Shown here: one piece after another, positions 55,148 to 63,160 of the stretch
Position numbering within the stretch: the stretch's first letter is position 1
Layout of the letters: the number at the start of each line of letters is the position of its first letter
From: Vicinamibacterales bacterium
Lineage (GTDB): Bacteria > Acidobacteriota > Vicinamibacteria > Vicinamibacterales > UBA2999
Assembly (NCBI GenBank): GCA_041394705.1
Contig: JAWKHS010000015.1
Span: 91,933 to 155,932 of the forward strand
Direction of reading: 5' to 3'
Length of the DNA: 64,000 nt
Notes under the pieces: generated by a model
What the model was told of the DNA's origin: nothing
What the model saw: only the letters and a program-made list of their open reading frames with translations
Databases searched by the model: none
Made by a program: the position numbers and the translations under genes

Positions 55148-56739
55148 ACGTGCGGCTGAGGTGGGACAATCCCCCGTTGCTGTCCCCCGTCGGCACGCTC
55201 TGGCGCTACCGCCGAGGCCTCTCCCACTTCCTCGAGACTCCCAGTACGCTCGACGGCGCGCGAGATCGCGTGGGCCGGGCTCTCGCCGCGCGGGGCCCCG
55301 CCCTGGCCGATCTCCTCGAGCAGGCGGTGTTCCGCGTGCCGTCGAGCCCCTACCTGCCGCTCTTCCGCGCGGCGGGCGTCGATGCCGCGGCCGCGCGCGC
55401 CGCGATCGAGCGGCACGGACCCGAGGGCGCGCTCCAGGCGTTCTTCGACGCGGGCGTGCGGGTGTCGATCGGACAGTTCAAGGGCCGACAGCCGCTCGGC
55501 GGCGTCGATCCGGCCCCGGAGGCGTTCGACAACCCTCTCCGGAACGAGCACCTGCCGGGCATGACGAGCGGCTCCAGCGGCCCACGGCGCCGGCTGCTCA
55601 TCGACCTCGGGATGGTCGCGCACGACGCCGACTGCTACGAGGGCTTCTGTGACGCCTTCGGCATCGCCGGGCGCCGCATGGCCGTGTGGCGTCCCGTGCC
55701 GCCCGACAACTCCGGCCTGAAGAAGGTGCTGATCCGCGCCAGGAGCCGCCGGCCCGTGGAGCGGTGGTTCTCGCAGCAGCCGCTGCGCAGGACCGGCGCG
55801 GATGCGAAGTACTGGGCGTTCACGGCGTTCACGCGCCGGGCGTGCCGCCGGCGCGGCTACGCCTTCCCTGCGCCCGAGCACGTTCCGCTCGACCGCGCCG
55901 ACGTGGTGGCGCACTGGCTGGCCGACGCCGCGGAGGCCGGCGCCCCCGCGCATCTCGACACCCTGGTCGGCGCCGCCGTCCGTGTCTGCCTCGCGGCGCG
56001 GGCCGCGGGCCGGTCCATTTCAGGCACCTTCTTCCGCGTCGGGTCCGAGCCGCTCACCGCCGAGCGCGCGCGCGTCATCCACGAGGCGGGCTGCCGGGTG
56101 GGCGTCCACTACTCCACGTCGGAGACGGGCCCCATCGCCATGGGCTGCGGCGACGGCGAGGGCGACGACGATCTCCATCTCCTCACGTCGAAGATCGCGC
56201 TGGTCGCCGACCGCGGCCGCTCCCGTGAGCGGCCCGCGCTGTACGCCACGACGCTCCTGCCGAGCAGTCCCAAGCTGCTCGTGAACGTCGAACTCGGCGA
56301 CGCCGCCGCGGTGCGCCAGCGGGCCTGCGCGTGCACGCTGGGCCGCTGGGGCTTCCACACCCACCTCCAGTACGTGCGCAGCTACGAGAAGCTCACCGGC
56401 GACGGCGTCACCTTCCTGGGCTGCGACCTGGTGCGGCTGCTCGACGAGATCCTCCCGCGCGCGCTCGGCGGCGCGCCCGGCGACTACCAGATGCAGGAAG
56501 GCGACGAAGGAGGCGTGCCCGCCGTGTCGCTCGTCATCAGCCCGCGCGTGGGTGTCGTCGACGAGACACGCGTCGGAGCGCTGGTGCTCGAGCACCTCGC
56601 GTCGCGCGATGCCGGCCATCAGTTGATGGCCGCGATCTGGCGGCAGGGCCGCACGCTGCGGATCGTCAGGGCCGACCCGGTGGCCACGACCTCGGGGAAG
56701 GTACCGCCCATCGGCCGAATCGACACGCATGCGCGCTGA
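55144..56739 (+). CDS. Adenylate-forming enzyme, phenylacetate-CoA ligase (PaaK/CapK)-like
   Basis: A 531-residue ANL-superfamily enzyme of the PaaK/LuxE-like branch. The phosphate loop T-S-G-S-S-G-P-R-R is at about 142-150, G-S-E-P-L-T-A-E-R near 302 and the adenylate motif Y-S-T-S-E-T-G-P-I near 325; a C-terminal lid domain ends the chain. Such enzymes activate carboxylic acids as acyl-adenylates. PaaK-like (CapK) members also occur in polysaccharide clusters. It starts with a GTG overlapping the murJ stop and ends 11 bases into the Nramp-like gene, so the three are one operon. Substrate unknown; a cell-envelope acyl donor is a guess from context. Confidence 0.75.
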   Translation: MNVRLRWDNPPLLSPVGTLWRYRRGLSHFLETPSTLDGARDRVGRALAARGPALADLLEQAVFRVPSSPYLPLFRAAGVDAAAARAAIERHGPEGALQAFFDAGVRVSIGQFKGRQPLGGVDPAPEAFDNPLRNEHLPGMTSGSSGPRRRLLIDLGMVAHDADCYEGFCDAFGIAGRRMAVWRPVPPDNSGLKKVLIRARSRRPVERWFSQQPLRRTGADAKYWAFTAFTRRACRRRGYAFPAPEHVPLDRADVVAHWLADAAEAGAPAHLDTLVGAAVRVCLAARAAGRSISGTFFRVGSEPLTAERARVIHEAGCRVGVHYSTSETGPIAMGCGDGEGDDDLHLLTSKIALVADRGRSRERPALYATTLLPSSPKLLVNVELGDAAAVRQRACACTLGRWGFHTHLQYVRSYEKLTGDGVTFLGCDLVRLLDEILPRALGGAPGDYQMQEGDEGGVPAVSLVISPRVGVVDETRVGALVLEHLASRDAGHQLMAAIWRQGRTLRIVRADPVATTSGKVPPIGRIDTHAR

Positions 56740-57994
56740 CCCTCCGACCTGGCGAGACCGGGTGCGCCAGGTCGGCCCCGGGCTCGTCTTCGTGTTCACG
56801 GTGATGGGGCCCAGCGACCTCGTCTCGAACACCGCCGCGGGCGCCGTGCACGGCCCGGCGCTCCTGTGGGTCCTGGCGGTGGCGGTGTTCTTCCGCTTCG
56901 TCTGGCTGAACCTGTCGGCGCGCTTCGTGCTCGCCAGCGGCGACACGCTCATCGCCGGACTGGCGCGCTACGGGCGCCTGCCGCTCGTGACGGCGCTCGC
57001 GGCGATGCTGGTGTTCCGCCTGGTGTCGAACGCCGCGAAGGTGCTGCTGGCCGGCAACGCCCTCCAGATCCTGGCGCCGACGAGCCTCGGCGCGGCGGCG
57101 TGGTCGCTGGCGTTCGTCGCGGCCGGCTATGCCGTCATCACGGCTGGCGGCTACGGCGTCATCGAACGTGTCTGCAAGGTGGCCATCGCGGTGCTGGGGG
57201 TGACGCTCGCAGCGGCCGCCGTGACCTCGGCGCCGCCGCTGCCCGCCATCGCGCGCGGACTGGTCCCGTCCCTGCCGGAGTCGCGCGGCCTCTACGACAC
57301 CGCGCTCCTCGTGACGGCGCTCATCGGCACCGAGGCCGGGTCGCTCACCAACGTGAGCTACACCTACTTCATCTGGCGCAAGGGGTGGCGCGACATGTCG
57401 GCGGCGCCGCGCCAGCGGATGGACCTGCTGTCCAGCGTGGGCGCGCTGCTGCTGGTGGGCGCGCTGCTCCAGGTCACGGCGTCCGGCGCGTTCCGGGGGG
57501 CCACCGATCTCCGCACGGTGGACGACCTCGGCCGCCTCTTCTCGTCGCGCTTCGGCGAGACGGGCCTGCTGGTCTTCTCGGCGGGGCTGCTCGCGCAGGT
57601 GTTCCTGGGATTCGTCGGCGGCACGACGGGCTACGCGCTGGCCGGCGCCGACATCGCGCGGCTGCTGCGGGTCGGCTCGTCGAAGGCCGCGCCCGACGCG
57701 CCGTCCACCGCGCGGCAGTCGTTCGTGTACCACGGCCTGGTCCTGTTCTGGGTCGTCTCGCCCCTCTACGCGATCGTCACCACGTGGAAGCCCGTGACCC
57801 TCGCGCTCGCCAGCAGCCTCGTCATGGCCTCGTTCATTCCGCTCCTGGCGGTCGGCCTGCTGGCCCTCACGAACGACCGCACGCGCATGGGACCCCACGC
57901 CGCGCGGCCCGTCGAGAACGTGGCCATCGTGCTCCTCGCCCTGGTGTCGCTGGCACTGCTCGCACGCACCGTGTGGAACCTCGGGGCGGGCTGA
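56729..57994 (+). CDS. Divergent Nramp-family transporter
   Basis: A 421-residue membrane protein with about 11 helices of the Nramp (LeuT) fold. G-P-G near residue 16 and A-G-A-V-H-G match helix 1 of the family, but the metal motif D-P-G-N is replaced by G-P-S-D (27-30), and the helix-6 M-P-H is replaced by a segment with G-T-E-A-G-S. The substrate may therefore not be Mn2+ or Fe2+; Mg2+ and aluminium carriers of this family also show altered motifs. The ATG overlaps the ligase gene by 11 bases. The gene ends ten bases before a convergent gene. Confidence 0.75.
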   Translation: MRADPPTWRDRVRQVGPGLVFVFTVMGPSDLVSNTAAGAVHGPALLWVLAVAVFFRFVWLNLSARFVLASGDTLIAGLARYGRLPLVTALAAMLVFRLVSNAAKVLLAGNALQILAPTSLGAAAWSLAFVAAGYAVITAGGYGVIERVCKVAIAVLGVTLAAAAVTSAPPLPAIARGLVPSLPESRGLYDTALLVTALIGTEAGSLTNVSYTYFIWRKGWRDMSAAPRQRMDLLSSVGALLLVGALLQVTASGAFRGATDLRTVDDLGRLFSSRFGETGLLVFSAGLLAQVFLGFVGGTTGYALAGADIARLLRVGSSKAAPDAPSTARQSFVYHGLVLFWVVSPLYAIVTTWKPVTLALASSLVMASFIPLLAVGLLALTNDRTRMGPHAARPVENVAIVLLALVSLALLARTVWNLGAG

Positions 57995-58004
57995 GCGCGC
58001 GCGG

Positions 58005-60638
58005 CTACGGCGGGGACGGCCCGCCGTGCCCCTGGGGCGCCGCGCTCAGGCTGACGGCCACGCCCAGCCACCGGGAGTCGGCCGGCGATCCGCCGAGCGC
58101 CGCCGCGGGGAAACCGCCGCGCACGGCGATGCCGATCGGGACGCCGGTGCCCGGCGCCAGCGGGACCGCGATCTCACGCGATTCACCGGCGCGCAGGGGG
58201 TGCCAGCCGCCGTCATCGGCGCCGTCCAGGCGCACCTCGACGTCGGCCGGTCCGGCCGTGCAGGTGAGCCGGACGACGAGCGCCTCCCGGTCGGCCGGCG
58301 CGAGCACGACCTGTGCCTGCCGGTCGCCGCGCACCCACACGCGAGCGGCCTCAGGGTCCGTGCGGTCGTCCATCGAGAACACCAGCACGCGTCCGTCGCG
58401 TGTCGCCCGCCTGGCCTCTCCGTCGACCACCGGGGGATCGAGGGCCAGCGGCTGCAGCCCGAGCGCTCCCGTTGCGCCAGCTCCGCCCACCCGCACGGAG
58501 TGAACGGCCACCGGCAGCGTCACGCGCGGAGCGTCGGCCGCGCGCGTCCACGTCGCGATGGGAAAGGCGTCGCGCCCGATGAACAACTGGCGGACGTTCC
58601 CGTCGGCGAGCGCGCCGTCCGCCTCGCGCACCTGATAGGTCCCCGCCGGCACGTTCGGCACGAGGAGCGGCGTGGACGGGGGCGCCTGCACCCACTCGGG
58701 CGTGGCGAGCACGAGGCCCTCCACGGGCGCACGGGCGACAGGCAACGGTGGCCACCCGCGCAGGCCCATGGCTGCCTCGGCCGCCGCGCGCGCCACGACC
58801 AGCTGCGCGGACGATGGCGTCCACGGCGCGGCGCCTCGGACGCCCCAGGCCGCGGTGGCCGCGAGGGCGACGGCGCCGGCGGCGGACCCCGTGCCGGCGA
58901 GCCAGGCGGCCGGCTCGCCGAGCCGTCCGTGCGCCGCCGAGATCGCTGCCACGCCGGCGACGGCGGCCACGACCCAGACGAGGGCGATCAGCGCCTCGGT
59001 GCCGACGTCGACGTCGTCCTGGAAGAGCGAAGGCAGCGCCTCGCCGAGATCCACCGATGTGGAAAGCCCCGACGGCACCGAGAGGCGGCCGTCGGCGGAC
59101 TGGTACGCGCGTCCGCCCGCGTCGAGGCGCGCGGCCTGGACGGTCCACGTCGCCGTGGCCACGAGCGCGAGCAGCAACACCTGGCGCCCCGCCGGCGCCG
59201 CGCGGCGCCAGACGTGCCCGATGGCCAGGGCCGCCACCGGCACGACCACCGCCAGCAGGCGCCCTGGCGCGGCCCGTCCCCCGGACCAGCCCCACGAGGC
59301 CACGAGCAGGCCGACGCCGGCGAGGAGCACCGTCGACGCCCACCGGGTGAGCGTGTCGTCGCGCATCGCGCGCGGACCCAGCAGCGCGGCGGCCAGCACC
59401 GGCGCCGCGGCGAACACGCCGAACTCGCGGTCCAGCAGCACGCCGACGAGGCTCACCGGCAGCAGGCGGAACGGGCTCGGCGCGTACTGCGCGCGCATCG
59501 TCGCCGTCGGATCGACCGAGCCGGAGTGCACGAACGTGACGGCCACCCAGCCCGCCGCGCTGATGACGGGGATCATGAACCACCACGCCAGCCGCGTCGC
59601 GCGGTCGTCGTGCGGATCGCGCTGCCACAGGAGGCGCCAGGCGACGGCCGCCCCGAGCACGCCGGCGACCAGGGCGTAGCGCACGTGCAGCCACGGTAGG
59701 GCCGCGAGCGGCGCCGAACACAGGGCCAGGTGCCACAGGCCGAGGCGCCGATCCGACCCCAGCGTGATGAGCGTCCAGAGGCCGACGATGGCGGCGGCCG
59801 CCGCCGGGCCATCGGGGAAGATCGTCGGGGCGTGCAGGGCGTAGGGCGCCGAGGCGACGAGCACCGCCCAGGCGAACCACGCGGCGCCGGCGCTCGCGGT
59901 GTGGCGCTGCACGGCCCGCCAGAAGAGACCGGAGGCCAGTGCCATGAGGAGGACGAGCGTGGCCTGCGCCCCCCTGACGCCCCACACCGCGAATCCGGGG
60001 AGGACGAGGAGCGCCGTGCCGGGGGCGTGCGTGGAGTAGCGCTGCCCCAGCGAGGTCGGGACCGCATGCGGGGTGCGGATGTGGGCCCCGAAGAACGGGA
60101 GGTACGACTCGGCGTCGTACTGGTTGCCCACGTCGAGATCGCCGTCGGCCAGCAGGCTCTGGGTGATGACGAGATAGTGCGGGGCATCGCCGGTCATGGC
60201 GGCGGAGCCGACGAACCACGTCAGGAGCGTCAGCCACGCCGCGGCGACGACGGCGGCCATCGCCGGCGCCGCGCGCGGACCGGAGAGCCAGCCGCCAGGC
60301 GCGCGGTCGCGACACGCCGATGCGACGGCGCCCGCCCAGATCGCGAGGCTGCCCGGTCCCGACGCCAGCCACGCCGCCGGCACCCACGGCGCGACGAGCG
60401 GGGCGAGCAACAGCGCCGGGACCGCGGCCGCGGATCGCACGACGGGCGACGCGCGGCGGAGGACGAGCCACGACAGCAGCATCGCGACGGCGAGCGCTGC
60501 GCGCGAGGGCGCGACGCCCACGAGCGGCCAGCGGCCCGACGGTGTCGCCGCCAGGGCGCCGCCGGCCAGCCAGATCGCCGCGCCGAGCCCCGCGGCCAGC
60601 ACGCCCGTGCGTACGGCGTGCCTGACGGAGGGGCGCAT
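58005..60638 (-). CDS. Polytopic membrane protein, GT-C glycosyltransferase-like, with C-terminal extension
   Basis: An 877-residue protein with about 14-16 membrane helices in the first 640 residues. A loop with T-G-D-A-P-H-Y-L-V and D-G-D-L-D-V-G-N resembles the acidic first loop of GT-C (ArnT/Pmt-type) glycosyltransferases that use polyprenyl-phosphate sugars. The last 200 residues are a soluble beta-rich part, probably periplasmic. It has no exact family assignment from sequence alone. The ATG at 60638 is the first plausible start. It is divergent from the DUF5916 gene and convergent with the Nramp-like gene. Confidence 0.6.
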   Translation of the reverse strand: MRPSVRHAVRTGVLAAGLGAAIWLAGGALAATPSGRWPLVGVAPSRAALAVAMLLSWLVLRRASPVVRSAAAVPALLLAPLVAPWVPAAWLASGPGSLAIWAGAVASACRDRAPGGWLSGPRAAPAMAAVVAAAWLTLLTWFVGSAAMTGDAPHYLVITQSLLADGDLDVGNQYDAESYLPFFGAHIRTPHAVPTSLGQRYSTHAPGTALLVLPGFAVWGVRGAQATLVLLMALASGLFWRAVQRHTASAGAAWFAWAVLVASAPYALHAPTIFPDGPAAAAAIVGLWTLITLGSDRRLGLWHLALCSAPLAALPWLHVRYALVAGVLGAAVAWRLLWQRDPHDDRATRLAWWFMIPVISAAGWVAVTFVHSGSVDPTATMRAQYAPSPFRLLPVSLVGVLLDREFGVFAAAPVLAAALLGPRAMRDDTLTRWASTVLLAGVGLLVASWGWSGGRAAPGRLLAVVVPVAALAIGHVWRRAAPAGRQVLLLALVATATWTVQAARLDAGGRAYQSADGRLSVPSGLSTSVDLGEALPSLFQDDVDVGTEALIALVWVVAAVAGVAAISAAHGRLGEPAAWLAGTGSAAGAVALAATAAWGVRGAAPWTPSSAQLVVARAAAEAAMGLRGWPPLPVARAPVEGLVLATPEWVQAPPSTPLLVPNVPAGTYQVREADGALADGNVRQLFIGRDAFPIATWTRAADAPRVTLPVAVHSVRVGGAGATGALGLQPLALDPPVVDGEARRATRDGRVLVFSMDDRTDPEAARVWVRGDRQAQVVLAPADREALVVRLTCTAGPADVEVRLDGADDGGWHPLRAGESREIAVPLAPGTGVPIGIAVRGGFPAAALGGSPADSRWLGVAVSLSAAPQGHGGPSPP

Positions 60639-60734
60639 GGCGCGTGAGCGTGTCAGGGTTCGCCGCCGCGGTCAACCGCCGGGGTGGCGCGGCGTGCCGG
60701 CGGGCCTTCGGGCGCGTGCCGCGGGGCGCCGAGG

Positions 60735-60778
60735 CATGACAAGCCATGACACGGCAAGGCCGGGCCGCTGGCTATAGT
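60735..60778 (+). promoter_or_regulatory. Direct repeats and -10 element upstream of the DUF5916 gene
   Basis: CATGACA occurs at 60735-60741 and again at 60745-60751, ten bases (one helical turn) apart. A TATAGT -10-like hexamer lies at 60773-60778, about 57 bases before the ATG of the plus-strand gene. The repeat (TGTCATG on the other strand) recalls the head-to-tail sites of OmpR/PhoB-type regulators. The spacing from TGACAC to TATAGT is 20 bases, too long for a normal -35. Confidence 0.4.
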
Positions 60779-60834
60779 ACGAGACCTCCGGAAGCGCGGC
60801 TCTCGCCCGGTTCGTCCGAAGGTCCCCTGCACCG

Positions 60835-63111
60835 ATGCCGAAGCGCACTACCACTTTGTCCGATCGTCGTTCTCGCGGTCTTCGGGCCGTGCTCCTGATG
60901 CTCGTGACCATCGTGGCCGCCGACGCCGCGGCGCAGCCGGCCGTGCCGCCCGGGTCGCCGGCGCTCCGGCCGCGGCCCACCGGCGCCGCCGTCGCCGTCG
61001 GCGAAGCGCCCACGCTCGATGGGGACGTCCTGAACGACCCGGCGTGGCAGGGCGTCGCGCCGCTGACGGGCTTCTGGCAGGAGCAGCCGACCGAGGGCGC
61101 ACCGTCGACCGAGCGCACCGAGGTGCGCCTCGTCTTCACCAACGACACGCTCTACGTGGGCGCCGTGATGTTCGACTCGGAGCCCGGCGGCATCGTGACG
61201 GCCGACGCGCGCCGCGACGCGCCGCTCGACGAGATCGACAGCTTCCGCATCCTGCTCGACACGTTCCGCGATCGCCAGAACGGCTTCGTCTTCGGCACGA
61301 GCGCCGCCGGCGGCGAGTACGACGGCCAGGTGACCAACGAAGGCCAGGGCGGCGGCGGCCTCGCCTTCGGCGGCAACTCGTCGGGTGGATCCGGCGGCGG
61401 GTTCAACGTGAACTGGGACGGCGCGTGGACGGTGCGCACGGCCGCCGGCGAGTACGGCTGGTCCGCGGAGTTCGCGATTCCGTTCCGCACCCTTCGTTTC
61501 CCGGCGACGGCCGAGCACACGTGGGGCGTGAACTTCCAGCGCAACATCCGCCGGAAGAACGAACGCGCCTACTGGGCGCCGATCCCCCGGCAGTTCAACC
61601 TGTACCGCGTGTCGCTCGCGGGCGCCGTGTCCGGCATCGCGACGCCGGCGGTCCGGAACTTCAAGGTCATGCCGTACGCGCTGGGCCAGACCATCACGAG
61701 CGGCGCCTCGCCGGCCCCCACGAAGAACTCGGCCGAGTTCGGCGGCGACCTGAAGTACAGCCTGACGCCCAGCCTGACGCTCGACGGCACGGTCAACACG
61801 GACTTCGCGCAGGTGGAGGTGGACGACCAGCAGGTGAACCTCGACCGCTTCAACCTGTTCTTCCCGGAGAAGCGGCCGTTCTTCCTGGAGAACGCCGGCT
61901 TCTTCTCCGTCGGGAACCAGGGCGAGGTGGACCTCTTCTTCAGCCGCCGCATCGGCCTCGCCGGGAACGGTGAGCCGGTGCCCATCATCGGCGGCGGGCG
62001 CGTGTCGGGCAAGGCCGGCCAGTACAACATCGGTCTGCTCAACATGCAGACCAACGACGTGGACGGACGCATCGCGAGCAACAACTTCTCCGTCGTGCGC
62101 GTCAGCCGCGACCTGCCGAACCGCTCGCTCGTCGGCGCCATCTTCACCCAGCGGATGGCCACGGGCGGTCTGGCCGGCGACGACGACCACGGGCGCACCT
62201 ACGGGCTCGACGCCCGCTGGGCCATCCAGCAGCACACGATCGTGTCGGGCTTCGTGGCGAAGACGGAGACGCCGGGCCTGAGCGGCCGCGACACCGCCTT
62301 CAACCTGCGATCGCGCACCAACCTGCAGCGGCTCGACGTGGACGCCGGCTACCAGGAGGTGGGCGAGGACTTCAATCCCGAGGTGGGCTTCCTCTCCCGC
62401 GGTGGGTACCGGAAGCCGGACGTCCGCATCATGACCCGCTTCCGTCCGAAGCGGGTCTTCCAGGAACTGCGGCCCCACACCGCGTACCGGGGCTACTGGG
62501 GCTTTGACGGCTTCCAGGAGACGGGCTACTGGCACCTGGACAACCACTGGCAGTTCAAGGACTCCACCGAGGTCCACACCGGCATGAACATGACGCTCGA
62601 GGGCGTGCGCGAGCCCTTCGAGATCTATCCCGGCGTCGTCGTGCCGCCCGGTACCTACCGCAACGTGGAGGCGCAGCCGGTCGTGATGACGAACCAGGCC
62701 AAGCCGCTCAGCCTGAACCTGCAGACGTTCTTCGGCGGCTTCTTCACCGGGCACCGCAAGACGATCAACCCCACGCTGCGCTTCCGGGCCGGGCAGGCGC
62801 TGACGGGCGAGCTCTCGTATCAGCGCAACGACGTGGACCTGCCGCAGGGCTCGTTCGTCACGAACCTGGTCCGGTCGCGGGTGTCGTACTCGTTCACGCC
62901 GCGCCTGTTCGTACAGTCGCTGGTCCAGTACAACGACCGCGCCGACGTGTGGTCCATGAACCTCCGATTCGGCTGGATCCAGGCGGCCAACACGGGCCTC
63001 TTCATCGTCTACAACGACACGCGCGGCCTCTACGATCTCCGGCCCACGCCTCGCCGCGAGGACCGCAGCCTCGTCATCAAGTTCAGCCGGATGTTCGACC
63101 TGCTGCAGTAG
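60835..63111 (+). CDS. Outer-membrane protein with CBM9-like and DUF5916 domains
   Basis: A 758-residue exported protein with a signal ending at A-A-A-Q (about 34). A CBM9-like carbohydrate/ligand-binding domain follows (about 50-245: P-T-L-D-G-D-V-L-N-D-P-A-W and the C-terminal S-A-E-F-A-I-P-F). The rest is DUF5916, a long beta-barrel region with P-F-F-L-E-N and F-F-S-R-R-I-G, ending in an aromatic-rich C terminus. This architecture is frequent in Bacteroidota and Acidobacteriota. The function is unknown; a role in uptake or binding of glycans or lipids at the outer membrane is a guess. A -10-like element lies about 57 bases upstream. Confidence 0.82.
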   Translation: MPKRTTTLSDRRSRGLRAVLLMLVTIVAADAAAQPAVPPGSPALRPRPTGAAVAVGEAPTLDGDVLNDPAWQGVAPLTGFWQEQPTEGAPSTERTEVRLVFTNDTLYVGAVMFDSEPGGIVTADARRDAPLDEIDSFRILLDTFRDRQNGFVFGTSAAGGEYDGQVTNEGQGGGGLAFGGNSSGGSGGGFNVNWDGAWTVRTAAGEYGWSAEFAIPFRTLRFPATAEHTWGVNFQRNIRRKNERAYWAPIPRQFNLYRVSLAGAVSGIATPAVRNFKVMPYALGQTITSGASPAPTKNSAEFGGDLKYSLTPSLTLDGTVNTDFAQVEVDDQQVNLDRFNLFFPEKRPFFLENAGFFSVGNQGEVDLFFSRRIGLAGNGEPVPIIGGGRVSGKAGQYNIGLLNMQTNDVDGRIASNNFSVVRVSRDLPNRSLVGAIFTQRMATGGLAGDDDHGRTYGLDARWAIQQHTIVSGFVAKTETPGLSGRDTAFNLRSRTNLQRLDVDAGYQEVGEDFNPEVGFLSRGGYRKPDVRIMTRFRPKRVFQELRPHTAYRGYWGFDGFQETGYWHLDNHWQFKDSTEVHTGMNMTLEGVREPFEIYPGVVVPPGTYRNVEAQPVVMTNQAKPLSLNLQTFFGGFFTGHRKTINPTLRFRAGQALTGELSYQRNDVDLPQGSFVTNLVRSRVSYSFTPRLFVQSLVQYNDRADVWSMNLRFGWIQAANTGLFIVYNDTRGLYDLRPTPRREDRSLVIKFSRMFDLLQ

Positions 63112-63160
63112 CCGTCGCCCATCCTCCGGGGGCGCCACGGGCTCGCGCCCGCGGGCGCCC

